NCBI GenBank assembly: GCA_031732795.1
Contig: JAVMKC010000075.1
Coordinates: 14,422 to 78,421, forward strand
Length of the DNA: 64,000 nucleotides
Direction: 5' to 3'
Origin: Accumulibacter sp031732795
GTDB taxonomy: Bacteria; Pseudomonadota; Gammaproteobacteria; Burkholderiales; Rhodocyclaceae
Below, one piece after another: positions 8,618-17,473 of the stretch. A program made the translations under genes and the position numbers. The notes under the pieces were generated by a model, which worked only from the letters and a program-made list of their open reading frames with translations, did not search any database and was not told the DNA's origin. Position 1 is the stretch's first letter, and the number at the start of each line of letters is the position of its first letter.

Positions 8618-10259
8618 ACGAAAATTGCTGACCGTGTTCGCGCGAGCTATGGAATCCGATTTTGGGCCATTTTTCGCAGGTGACTTCCAGGTTGTAGCGG
8701 GTGTTGGCCAAATAAACCGGGTTTCCATCAACGTCGCGAGCCATGCGTTGCTGTTGTTCTCGCTCGAAATTGCGCCGGGTGCTGTCGTCCGGGAAAGTCA
8801 ACCATCGTGCGGTGTATATGTCTGCCGATTCGAACAGGGCGTCGACTTTGTATTCGGTCTGCAAACGTTGGGCGACGACTTCGAATTGCAATTGGCCAAC
8901 AGCTCCCAGTAGCAGTGCGCCACTGGCCAGATTCTCGAAAACCTGGATCGCTCCTTCTTCACCGAGTTCCTGTAAGCCTTTTTGCAATTGCTTGCTTTTC
9001 AATGGGTCGCGCAGGCGCGCAACGCGGAACAATTCCGGAGAGAAATAGGGGATTCCTTTGAAAGACAAAGACTCTCCTTCGCTCAACGTGTCGCCGATGT
9101 GCAGATTGCCGTGATTATGGATGCCGATGATGTCGCCGGCGACGGCATCCTCCATCAACAGACGCTCGTTGGCCATGAAAGTCAGGACGTTGGCCAGCTT
9201 CACTTCCCGATCGAGACGAATGTGCCTGACTTTCATTCCTGGTCGATAGCGGCCTGAGCAGACCCGGAAAAAGGCGATCCGGTCGCGATGTTTTGGGTCC
9301 ATATTGGCCTGAATCTTGAATACGAAGCCGGTGAATTCAGGCTCACCGGGCTGTACCCGCCGCGTTCCACCATCGCGCTCCAGCGGTGCTGGCGCCCAGT
9401 CGAGCAAGGCTTGCAGGATTTCCTGGACGCCGAAATTGTTGATCGCCGAACCGAAGAAAACCGGCGATTGTTGTCCGGCTAGAAAATCGACCAGTGAGAA
9501 AGGATTGCTGGCGCTTTGAATCAACTCCACGTCTTCGCGCAATTTGCCGATTTGATCCGGAAATTGCGCATCGAGAAGCGGATTGTCGAGTCCTGCTAGG
9601 CGTGATGATTCACTACGCCGTTCCTGGCCGGCGGCGAAATGCAGCAAGCAATCGTCGAGCAGATGATAAACCCCGCCAAAAGCCTTGCCCATGCCGATCG
9701 GCCAGGTGATCGGCGCACACTCGATACCGAGTACCGATTCGATTTCCGCCAACAAATCGAAAGGTTCACGCACCTCACGATCGAGCTTATTGACGAAGGT
9801 AATGATCGGCGTGTTGCGCATCCGACATACGTTGAGCAGTTTTATCGTTTGCGCTTCGACACCTTTGGCGGCGTCGATGACCATGACGGCTGCGTCGACC
9901 GCCGTCAACACCCGGTAGGTGTCTTCGGAGAAATCTTCGTGACCCGGCGTATCAAGCAGGTTGATAGTGTGCTGTTGATACTCGAATTGCATGACCGAAC
10001 TGGTGACCGAAATGCCACGTTGTTTTTCGACTTCCATCCAGTCCGAGGTGGCGTGACGGGCACTTTTACGACTTTTCACCGTTCCGGCGAGTTGGATTGC
10101 GCCACCGAAAAGCAGCAATTTCTCGGTAAGCGTCGTTTTACCCGCATCTGGGTGGGAAATGATCGCGAAAGTCCGCCTTTTGGCGACTTCGTTAAGGATT
10201 TCGGAAGGAACGGGCGACGAGGTGTCGGCGCCGTTGGGTGCTGGTGGTGGCAGATTCAT
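8616..10259 (-). CDS. prfC: Peptide chain release factor 3
   Basis: GTPase that removes RF1 or RF2 from the ribosome after termination. All GTP motifs are seen: SHPDAGKTTLTEK (P-loop), RGISVTSSVM (switch I region), DTPGHEDF (G3) and NKLDRE (G4). The chain is 547 residues from the ATG at 10259; E. coli RF3 has 529. A reading from 10295 is possible but the first 12 residues look unrelated. A promoter-like sequence lies about 70 bases upstream. The stop codon is part of a perfect inverted repeat. Confidence 0.96.
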   Translation of the reverse strand: MNLPPPAPNGADTSSPVPSEILNEVAKRRTFAIISHPDAGKTTLTEKLLLFGGAIQLAGTVKSRKSARHATSDWMEVEKQRGISVTSSVMQFEYQQHTINLLDTPGHEDFSEDTYRVLTAVDAAVMVIDAAKGVEAQTIKLLNVCRMRNTPIITFVNKLDREVREPFDLLAEIESVLGIECAPITWPIGMGKAFGGVYHLLDDCLLHFAAGQERRSESSRLAGLDNPLLDAQFPDQIGKLREDVELIQSASNPFSLVDFLAGQQSPVFFGSAINNFGVQEILQALLDWAPAPLERDGGTRRVQPGEPEFTGFVFKIQANMDPKHRDRIAFFRVCSGRYRPGMKVRHIRLDREVKLANVLTFMANERLLMEDAVAGDIIGIHNHGNLHIGDTLSEGESLSFKGIPYFSPELFRVARLRDPLKSKQLQKGLQELGEEGAIQVFENLASGALLLGAVGQLQFEVVAQRLQTEYKVDALFESADIYTARWLTFPDDSTRRNFEREQQQRMARDVDGNPVYLANTRYNLEVTCEKWPKIGFHSSREHGQQFS

Positions 10260-10328
10260 GATTTGACTTTCACAGCAGCTAAAAGCCGCCGGCAAGGCGA
10301 ATAACCCGGCCGACGGCGTAAAGCGCGC

Positions 10329-10339
10329 ACTATAGCAAG
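10329..10339 (-). promoter_or_regulatory. Possible prfC promoter (extended -10)
   Basis: On the minus strand TGC precedes TATAGT, an extended -10 pattern. No good -35 box is present at 17 bases. Transcription would start about 65 bases before the prfC ATG. Confidence 0.4.
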
Positions 10340-10489
10340 ACCTGCAGGCTCCGGAAACCGTTGGCGATAGCGTTGGCGATAGGCCGGATCGTGACGTTTG
10401 GGTGGTGTTGCGTCTCGGCGGCCGGCAATCGAAAATCCCTGATCAGCGCGAAGAACGCGGTGGCCTGCGGAGGAATGTGATCTTGAATT

Positions 10490-11503
10490 TCAAATCAATT
10501 GACGAGTAACCAGTTCATCTTTCAGCCAGGCGTAGCAAATCGGCGCGGCCACCAGTCCGGCCAGGCCGAAAATGCTTTCCATCACCAACATCGCCGTGAG
10601 AATTTCCCATGGTTTAGCGCTGATTTCGGCGCCGACAATCCGCGCGTTGAGAAAGTATTCCAGTTTGTGGATCACGATCAGGTAGACCAACGAAGTGACG
10701 GCTACTCCGGGGGAGTGTGCCAAGCTGACCACGAAAATCACCGTGTTGGAAATCAAGTTACCGACCACCGGCAACAGGCCAGCGATGAAGGTCACCACGA
10801 TCATTGTTTTCGTCAGAGGCAGATGAACGCCGAACAGCGGTAACGCGACGGCCAAATAAAGTGTGGTGAATACCGTATTCAGTGCCGAGATGCGTACCTG
10901 CGCGAAAACCACTTGCCGGAAAGCTTCGGCCAGACGGGCAACTCGTTCGGACAGCGCGCTGCCCAGCGGACCGAGCGAGTCGTGATGATCGCTTTCCTGC
11001 AGGGAAACCATGCCGCCAATAACCATCCCGATCAGCATATGCGCTGCGGTGTGTCCGGTCTCCTTGCCGATAACCTGCAACTCGCTGGAATGTTCGCGTA
11101 ACCAAGCGCTCACACGCTCACGCAGTGCTGTAACGTCGCGAGGTAGCAAGTCAGCCAGCCAGGCGGGGAGCGTCGAACGCGTGCTGTCGATGATCTCAGC
11201 CATTTTCGTCAATAAGGCCGCGAAGCTGCCACCTTCGCTATGCATGAACGCGCTCAGGCCGACAACCGCAGCGCTGATGGCGCCGATGATCACCATCACG
11301 ACCAGTCCGATGGCCAGCGTGCGGGCGCGCATTCCCGGCAAATGCCGCGCGAAGCAAGGTGCAATCAGATGCACGAGTTGATAAACCAGCAGGCCAGTGA
11401 TCAGTGCCGTCAGCAATTTGAAATGCAGGATGGCGATCATCCCGACAAATGCCAGGATCCAGGCGGCGTAAGAATGAGGGGAGGCAACGGGCAATTTGTT
11501 CAT
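10490..11503 (-). CDS. AI-2E family transporter (PerM/YdiK type permease)
   Basis: Inner-membrane permease of the AI-2E transporter superfamily, 337 residues with about seven to eight predicted helices. The two N-terminal helices (AAWILAFVGMIAIL and LLTALITGLLVYQLV), the central soluble stretch and the C-terminal helices around LPVVGNLISNTVIFVVSLAH match the family layout. Substrates in the family vary (autoinducer-2 export, sodium/proton exchange) and none can be assigned here. It lies 194 bases downstream of the lipid-transport genes on the same strand. Confidence 0.82.
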   Translation of the reverse strand: MNKLPVASPHSYAAWILAFVGMIAILHFKLLTALITGLLVYQLVHLIAPCFARHLPGMRARTLAIGLVVMVIIGAISAAVVGLSAFMHSEGGSFAALLTKMAEIIDSTRSTLPAWLADLLPRDVTALRERVSAWLREHSSELQVIGKETGHTAAHMLIGMVIGGMVSLQESDHHDSLGPLGSALSERVARLAEAFRQVVFAQVRISALNTVFTTLYLAVALPLFGVHLPLTKTMIVVTFIAGLLPVVGNLISNTVIFVVSLAHSPGVAVTSLVYLIVIHKLEYFLNARIVGAEISAKPWEILTAMLVMESIFGLAGLVAAPICYAWLKDELVTRQLI

Positions 11504-11697
11504 GGCGTAGTGGCGCTTTCATGGTGTGGCGCAACGGGGTCGGCTGAAGCGTCCCAGCTTTTTTCGCTGGCACAGCAGGCCGGTCTCAAGGCCGAAAGAC
11601 TCCTGCCGAGGAGATGTTTCTTGATCGTGAATTTTCCAGAGAATGTCGTCAGCACAGTGGGGATTTGGGGGGCTGATCTTCTTTCGGATCTTGCACT

Positions 11698-12342
11698 TTA
11701 AGGAATCCGGCCGTTGACCAGATCGATCCGCCGCTGCAATCGTGCCACTTCTTCACTCGCCCCGCGTGCAGCGGCTTGTTTTTGTTGAACTGTCAGCCAA
11801 GCCAAGAGCGGGCGACGCCAGCCTTGCGCAGAGGCGCTGTCGACGGCGATGGCGATAATGTTGTCGTTGGCCAGTCCGCGCCGCAGCAATGTTCCAGCGG
11901 CGACCAGGCGCGCGAAGGGGTCGGCGATTGAGGCAAGAGTGGCAGGGGTAGGGGAGAGCATGATCTCCCGCGCCGCAGGCGGGAGCCGTGCCAAATCATC
12001 GGAGCCTGCTCTGCCGGTCAGATAGCGGGCGTAGGCCTGCTCGGCGGGTGTGGCATCCTGATCCAGCGCTTGATATTTTGGGCACTGATCGAAGTCGAGG
12101 CCGGCGACACGGGTTGCGCAACGGAGCAATTCGACGCGCGCTGCCAGTGGTACTTGACCGGTGCGCGCCACTTCGGCTTGGCCGCGAGCGAATTGTCGCG
12201 CTTCCAGGCGGTTGTTTCCGCCAAGATAAGCTTCGACCGCGCCATCCAGGCTGTCCTTGGCGTTGATCTGCCAATCCGCTGGCGGATTACCGGCACACGC
12301 CGCCAAGAGCAATACGGCGATAACGAGCGGACGGGTGTTCAT
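11698..12342 (-). CDS. Lipoprotein of the MCE/Mla-like cluster
   Basis: Hypothetical lipoprotein, 214 residues from the ATG at 12342. The start MNTRPLVIAVLLLAAC gives a type II signal peptide with lipobox LAAC. The mature chain is alanine- and arginine-rich and mostly helical; I see no known catalytic motif. Its ATG overlaps the stop of the MCE gene (ATGA), so the two are translationally coupled. Auxiliary lipoproteins of MCE transporters (PqiC and ABC_trans_aux families) occupy the same position, but the sequence does not clearly show that fold. Confidence 0.7.
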   Translation of the reverse strand: MNTRPLVIAVLLLAACAGNPPADWQINAKDSLDGAVEAYLGGNNRLEARQFARGQAEVARTGQVPLAARVELLRCATRVAGLDFDQCPKYQALDQDATPAEQAYARYLTGRAGSDDLARLPPAAREIMLSPTPATLASIADPFARLVAAGTLLRRGLANDNIIAIAVDSASAQGWRRPLLAWLTVQQKQAAARGASEEVARLQRRIDLVNGRIP

Positions 12343-13355
12343 GGCAATCTGATTTCGGTGTCGCGGGCCAGTGGCCATTTACGGTTGATTTCATTGACCA
12401 GATGATCGATTTTACGCAAGCTTGCCTCGACCTCGCTGCGCAAACTGACCAGATCGACACTGGCTTCGCTGGTATGGCTGGCAATTTCTTCGGCCTTGAC
12501 CAACACGTGGTCGACTTTTTTCAGACTGCCGCGGGCTTCATCGAGTAAACGGTTCAGTTGACGAACCGTCGTCCGGGTATCGTCGACCAAGCCGCCCTGG
12601 CCCGTGGCTGCGCCGAGAAGTTGCTGATCGGCTCTGGCGACCAGTTTGTCCAAGCGAGCCGCGAGTTTATCAGCGCCGCTCAACAAGGCATTCACCCGCT
12701 CGACCAGTTTGCGCGCCTCTTGCTCATTGCCCAGCAGGACGCCGAGCCCTCCCTGCGGACCTTTCAGTTTGTCGGTGACCTGCTGCACGTTGGCCAACGT
12801 GGTCATCAATGCGGCATCGCTGGCGGTCAACGCTTTGAGATTTTCGAGCATTTCCCGTGCTGAGGCGGTCATCCGCGGCAGTTCGGCCAGCGCGTCACCG
12901 CGCAGAACCGGTCGTATCGCGCCATCTTCGAGCGGCGGATCGTCGAGCAGGCCGCTGAAAGCCCGGATACGCGTTCCCCCGACCAAGCCGCGCTCCATGG
13001 TGAATACGCTCGAGCTGCGCAGCCAGCGGGCCTCCTTGGTCGGTACGTCGACCAGGATCCGCGCGTTGCCGTCGTTGGCGAGTTCTATCCGTGCCACCCG
13101 GCCGATGGTGAAGCCGGCGAACGTCATGTCCATCCCCACCACCACCCCTTCGGCGTCTTCGGCGATCAGGGTCAGGCGCTGCGTGCTTTCGAACAATCCT
13201 CGCGCGTAAAGCAGATAAGTGATCGCCAGTGTCAGAAGCACCAACCATGAGATCAACAACAACATCGCTTTCCGACGCAGGTTTCTGACCGGAAAATCTT
13301 CGCTGCGCGATGCTGGCTCAGGGGGCGGATTGGGGTCGATGGTGGACTCGGACAT
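12339..13355 (-). CDS. MlaD/MCE domain protein of a lipid transporter
   Basis: Substrate-binding component of an MCE-type lipid ABC transporter, 338 residues. One transmembrane helix lies near residues 28-50 (KAMLLLISWLVLLTLAITYLLY), followed by an MCE domain (VVVGMDMTFAGFTIGRVARI and VPTKEARWLR) and a long helical region with repeated leucines toward the C-terminus. The protein should be anchored in the inner membrane and reach into the periplasm. The ATG at 13355 is used; a TTG at 13361 is possible. It follows the permease gene by 10 bases. Confidence 0.82.
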   Translation of the reverse strand: MSESTIDPNPPPEPASRSEDFPVRNLRRKAMLLLISWLVLLTLAITYLLYARGLFESTQRLTLIAEDAEGVVVGMDMTFAGFTIGRVARIELANDGNARILVDVPTKEARWLRSSSVFTMERGLVGGTRIRAFSGLLDDPPLEDGAIRPVLRGDALAELPRMTASAREMLENLKALTASDAALMTTLANVQQVTDKLKGPQGGLGVLLGNEQEARKLVERVNALLSGADKLAARLDKLVARADQQLLGAATGQGGLVDDTRTTVRQLNRLLDEARGSLKKVDHVLVKAEEIASHTSEASVDLVSLRSEVEASLRKIDHLVNEINRKWPLARDTEIRLP

Positions 13356-13365
13356 TGCCAAGGGC

Positions 13366-14199
13366 CTAGTAATAATTGCCGATCAGCGACAGTACTTCGA
13401 TCATCAGCACGATCGAGAACAAGCGGGCGAATTCGCCGATATCGCTGCTGCGGCGATATCCTCCGCGCGTATCAAGCTGAATGCATGCCGCCATGGGCAC
13501 GATCGCCACAGCCAAGCTGAAAAAAAAGGTTTTTAGAGCAAAAATCAAGGTTGCCGGTGGGGTAAACACTTGACCGACGTGATGGGTATAAACCGGCAAG
13601 CCCCACGGTGAGACGCCGTAAACCATCATATAGGTCAGGATCAATGCCAAAAGGCCACTCAAGGTCGCCAGGAAGTGAACCGAGAATGCCGCGGCCAGGG
13701 CTCGTGGCAACAACTCACCACGCAACAACTGCGACTCGAATGGCTCGTCGTTGCCGGTCGATCGATCGGACAACCGTTCGCGGATGCGGTGCGCGCTGGG
13801 CAAACTGTAGCGGACTGCCACGACCATCGCCGCATACAGAGGAATCAACTCGATCACCAGCGTGCGCACCAATAAACCCAAGGCATACTGTGAAAGCCCG
13901 TAGCTCATGGCGGTGACGAGAACGATACGGATCAGCACCAGGCTGAGCAAGGAGGACAGTGCGATAAAACTCGGCAGCAGTGGTACGGTGGCCCAATAAA
14001 TGCCGGTCAGAATCCTCTGGCGTTGCGTCCCGGTCCGGTAACTCGATGGCATGAACGCCAGTACGACGATTTGTGCGGCGAACAGTGAGACTCGCCAGCA
14101 AGTGCGAACGGTGACGAGAAAACGCGCTGACCAGGATGGCTGACCATCGGGTTGTGCAGACAGGGCAGGAAGGGTCATTGGGTCGAGTATCACCGTCAT
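13366..14199 (-). CDS. MlaE/YrbE-like ABC transporter permease
   Basis: Membrane permease of the MlaE family, 277 residues with about five to six helices. The segment VRTLVIELIPLYAAMVVAVRYSLPSA corresponds to the conserved E/P-containing family region. It is the first gene of a three-gene unit with the MCE protein and the lipoprotein. The partner ATPase (MlaF-like) that normally stands beside it is absent from both sides, so it must be encoded elsewhere or shared. It shares its upstream region with the divergent aminotransferase gene. Confidence 0.8.
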   Translation of the reverse strand: MTVILDPMTLPALSAQPDGQPSWSARFLVTVRTCWRVSLFAAQIVVLAFMPSSYRTGTQRQRILTGIYWATVPLLPSFIALSSLLSLVLIRIVLVTAMSYGLSQYALGLLVRTLVIELIPLYAAMVVAVRYSLPSAHRIRERLSDRSTGNDEPFESQLLRGELLPRALAAAFSVHFLATLSGLLALILTYMMVYGVSPWGLPVYTHHVGQVFTPPATLIFALKTFFFSLAVAIVPMAACIQLDTRGGYRRSSDIGEFARLFSIVLMIEVLSLIGNYY

Positions 14200-14269
14200 T
14201 GAAAAGCAAAGTCAACCCACGTTTCAGTTTTGGAATGGTTGCAATCGACGGCGGAACATTTCTGGACGA

Positions 14270-14298
14270 TTGGTACATTGTAGTGGCTCGGTTATGCT
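14270..14298 (+). promoter_or_regulatory. Possible sigma70 promoter for the aminotransferase
   Basis: TTGGTA, a 17-base spacer and TATGCT. Each box matches four of six consensus bases. It ends 35 bases before the ATG at 14334. Confidence 0.45.
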
Positions 14299-14333
14299 GA
14301 GCGTTTGTCCAGACGACGTCAATCTCTCATCTC

Positions 14334-15497
14334 ATGGCTACTTTTCCTGCTTCCCGGCTTGCCGGAATTGCTCCTTTTCACGTCATGGAACTGCTGGCGA
14401 GAGCCAAAGCGCTCGAGGCGGCAGGGCGTGACATCATCCACATGGAGGTCGGCGAACCCGACTTTCCGACACCCGCTCCCATCGTTGCCGTCGCACAAGC
14501 GCAAATCGCCAGCGGGCGGATTTATTACACGCCGGCTTTGGGTTTGCCGGCGCTACGCCAGGCCATTGCCGGTTTCTACCAGCAACGCTATGGAGTGAGC
14601 GTTCCGGCGGAACGCGTGGTGGTCACGGCCGGTGCTTCAGCGGCGCTGCTGCTGACGATGGCCTGCCTATGTTCGCCCGGCAGCGAATGGTTGCTCAGCG
14701 ACCCTGGCTATCCTTGCAACGCTCATTTCGTGCGCAGTTTTGAAGGGGTGCCGGTGGCGGTCAGAGTGCGGGCCGAAGACGATTTCCAGCCGACCTTGGC
14801 GACGGTCGTCGAGCACTGGACCGAACGCAGTGCCGGGGTGCTGGTGGCATCACCAGCCAATCCAACCGGTACTTTGATCGCTGAGCGGGCGCTGTCGGAA
14901 ATTGCCGGCTTTGTCCGGCAACGAGGCGGCCGGCTGATCGTCGACGAGATCTATCATGGGCTGACCTACGACTGCGACGCCAGTACGGCGCTTGGCTGTG
15001 GTGACGACCTGGTGATCGTGCAAAGCTTCTCAAAATATTTCAACATGACCGGTTGGCGCCTGGGTTGGTTGATCGTTCCGGAAAACATGGTGCGGGACAT
15101 CGAAAAGCTGGCGCAGAATCTGTACATTTCGCCATCAACGCCTGCGCAATACGCGGCGCTGGCCGCGTTTACCCCAGAGACGACCGCCATTCTGGAAGAA
15201 CGTCGTGATGCTTTCCGGCGTCGACGGGATTTTCTGGCGCCGGCACTGCAGGCCCTGGGTTTTCACATCACGGCGAAACCGGACGGCGCGTTTTATCTTT
15301 ATGCCGATTGTCGGCATCTGTGCGCCGACAGCGCGCGGTTCGCCAACGAGTTGTTGGATTCGGCGGGGGTGGCGGTGACTCCCGGACTTGATTTCGGCAA
15401 CAACGAACCCCAACACTATTTGCGCTTTGCTTACACCACCGATCTGACACGATTGGCAGAAGCGGTGGAGCGGATTCGTCGTTTCCTGGGCGGTTGA
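14334..15497 (+). CDS. Pyridoxal-phosphate aminotransferase, class I/II
   Basis: Fold-type I aminotransferase of 387 residues. The cofactor lysine lies in SFSKYFNMTGWRLGW; other class I marks are GEPDFPTP near the N-terminus, YTPALGLPALR, SPANPTGT and the C-terminal arginine in HYLRFAYT. This subgroup usually acts on aspartate, alanine or aromatic amino acids, and the exact substrate cannot be read from the sequence. It stands alone: divergent from the MlaE-like gene and convergent with ampD. Confidence 0.92.
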   Translation: MATFPASRLAGIAPFHVMELLARAKALEAAGRDIIHMEVGEPDFPTPAPIVAVAQAQIASGRIYYTPALGLPALRQAIAGFYQQRYGVSVPAERVVVTAGASAALLLTMACLCSPGSEWLLSDPGYPCNAHFVRSFEGVPVAVRVRAEDDFQPTLATVVEHWTERSAGVLVASPANPTGTLIAERALSEIAGFVRQRGGRLIVDEIYHGLTYDCDASTALGCGDDLVIVQSFSKYFNMTGWRLGWLIVPENMVRDIEKLAQNLYISPSTPAQYAALAAFTPETTAILEERRDAFRRRRDFLAPALQALGFHITAKPDGAFYLYADCRHLCADSARFANELLDSAGVAVTPGLDFGNNEPQHYLRFAYTTDLTRLAEAVERIRRFLGG

Positions 15498-15517
15498 TTT
15501 TTTACAGTTTCCGCGCG

Positions 15518-16090
15518 CTATGTGCATTGACCAGGAAATTTGCCTGCGGCGGCCAGTCGCTGCCAGTCGAAGCAGGGGCCGGGGTCGGTTTTTCGACCGG
15601 GAGCGATGTCGCTGTGGCCGACCACGGCGGTAATCGGATAATTTGCGCGCAAAACCCGCAGCAAGGCCAGCAATTGCCGATATTGCGCGTCTTCGAAAGG
15701 ACGATCGTCGCAGCCTTCGAGTTCGATGCCTACCGAAAAATCATTGCACCGCGTGCGTCCTTGCCAACAGGACTGGCCGGCATGCCATGCTCGCTGCTCA
15801 CAGGAGACGAATTGGATCATTTCCCCGTTGCGACGCAGCAGGAAATGCGCGGAAACGCGCACGCCCTCGAGTTGCGCGAAGTAAGGATGCGCCTTGCTCT
15901 CGAGACCATTGGTGAAAAACTCGATGATCGCTGGTCCGCCGAATTCGGCCGGCGGCAGGCTGATCGCATGGATGACGATCAGCGTCACCGCCTCGTTGTC
16001 CGGGCGGGAGTCGTGGTTCGGTGAGTCGATCCGCCGTATTCCCGCCAGCCAACCGTCGCGGAGTGTGAGAAGGGGTGGTTCTGCCGTCAC
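15518..16090 (-). CDS. ampD: 1,6-anhydro-N-acetylmuramyl-L-alanine amidase
   Basis: Cytoplasmic zinc amidase that removes the peptide from anhydro-muropeptides during cell-wall recycling and keeps beta-lactamase inducers low. It has 190 residues. The expected ligands are in VIHAISLPP (His), GHSDIAPGRK (His) and KTDPGPCFDW (Asp), and WHAGQSCWQGR is typical of AmpD. The gene starts 9 bases after the pilR stop, so it probably rides on the pilSR transcript. Confidence 0.94.
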   Translation of the reverse strand: MTAEPPLLTLRDGWLAGIRRIDSPNHDSRPDNEAVTLIVIHAISLPPAEFGGPAIIEFFTNGLESKAHPYFAQLEGVRVSAHFLLRRNGEMIQFVSCEQRAWHAGQSCWQGRTRCNDFSVGIELEGCDDRPFEDAQYRQLLALLRVLRANYPITAVVGHSDIAPGRKTDPGPCFDWQRLAAAGKFPGQCT

Positions 16091-16099
16091 TTTGTTCGC

Positions 16100-17473
16100 T
16101 TACTCTTCAATACCGAGGCGTTCGATGCGGTAGCGCAAGGAACGGAAAGTGACCCCCAGCAGACGGGCCGCGGCGGTTCGATTGAAGGACGTCTTGGCCA
16201 GTGCGTCGAGGATGGCCTGTTTTTCGATGCGATTGATGTAATCATCCAATGTTTCGCCGGCCAGACCGGTGTTGCCGGGGGGGGATGCCGTTTCCGGCGA
16301 CAGATGCAGATCATTGGTCTGAACGACATGGTCTACGCACAGCGCTGATGCCCGTTCGAGAATGTTCTCCAGCTCGCGGACATTGCCTGGAAAACCATAG
16401 TTCGACAACGCTTGCATCGCCTGCGGGTCGATCCGTGGCGCTTGTGAACCGCCGATGCGCGCCAGCAGCGCCTCGACCAGAGGGGCTACGTCCTCCTGTC
16501 GCTCACGTAATGGAGGCATCCGCAATTCAATGACGTTCAGCCGGTAGTACAGATCCTGGCGAAAGCTCTGCCCATCGACACAGTCCTTGAGGTTGCGGTG
16601 AGTCGCCGAAATGATCCGCACGTCGACATTTTCTTCATTCGGGCTGCCGACTTTCCGAACCTTTTTTTCCTGAATGGCTCTTAACAGCTTGACCTGCATC
16701 GGCAAGGGTAAATCCGCCACTTCGTCGAGAAACAGCGTGCCGCCTTTGGCCGCCTGAAAAAAACCGTCTCGATCGGCATCGGCCCCGGTGAACGCCCCTT
16801 TGCGATAACCGAAGAACTCGCTCTCCATCAGATTTTCAGGGATTGCGCCACAATTGACTGGTACGAAGGGCGCCGCCCGGCGCGAGCTTTGCATATGGAT
16901 CAACCGTGCGGCGAGTTCCTTGCCGGTGCCGGATTCTCCGGAAATATAAACCGGTGCCTGACTGCGGGCGAGCTTGTCGATCATCTGACGGACGTATTCG
17001 ATTGCAGCGGATTCGCCGACCAGTTGGATTCCGTCACTGTCGGATGCTCGCTGACGATCGGGATGAACGGCGTCAGGCAGATTGATCGCTGAATTGATCA
17101 GGCTGCGCAAATGATCCAGCGCCAGTGGCTTGGTCAAATAATCGAAAGCACCGGCCTTGAGTGCGGCGACGGCGTTCTGGGTAGTGCCGAAAGCCGTGAT
17201 TACCGCGATGGGCGTTTGACCGAAGCGTTCGTTGATCAGGCGAACGATTTCCAGTCCTTCACCATCGGGAAGGCGCATGTCGGTCAAACACAAATGGTAG
17301 CGGTTCAGCTCCAGCATGCGACGGGCTTCTGCAACGCTGCCGACGCAATCGGCTGACAAGCCCATGCGTGCGACGGTCAGGTCGAGTAATTCGCGAATGT
17401 CGGTCTCGTCGTCGATGATCAGCACTTTGCGCAATTCACCGCGCGGACGTCGCGTAAATTTGGCTAGTGACAC
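16100..17473 (-). CDS. pilR: Sigma54-dependent response regulator PilR
   Basis: NtrC-type regulator that, in species with the PilSR system, activates pilin transcription with sigma54. Domains: receiver (residues about 15-130; phosphoacceptor Asp65 in LTDMRLPDG), AAA+ ATPase with GESGTGKE Walker A and the sigma54-contacting GAFTGA loop, and a C-terminal Fis-type helix-turn-helix (FNRTAAARLLGVTFRSLRYR). The GTG at 17473 has a good GGGGAG site and overlaps the pilS stop by 10 bases, giving 457 residues. No pilin gene lies in the window. Confidence 0.93.
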   Translation of the reverse strand: MSLAKFTRRPRGELRKVLIIDDETDIRELLDLTVARMGLSADCVGSVAEARRMLELNRYHLCLTDMRLPDGEGLEIVRLINERFGQTPIAVITAFGTTQNAVAALKAGAFDYLTKPLALDHLRSLINSAINLPDAVHPDRQRASDSDGIQLVGESAAIEYVRQMIDKLARSQAPVYISGESGTGKELAARLIHMQSSRRAAPFVPVNCGAIPENLMESEFFGYRKGAFTGADADRDGFFQAAKGGTLFLDEVADLPLPMQVKLLRAIQEKKVRKVGSPNEENVDVRIISATHRNLKDCVDGQSFRQDLYYRLNVIELRMPPLRERQEDVAPLVEALLARIGGSQAPRIDPQAMQALSNYGFPGNVRELENILERASALCVDHVVQTNDLHLSPETASPPGNTGLAGETLDDYINRIEKQAILDALAKTSFNRTAAARLLGVTFRSLRYRIERLGIEE

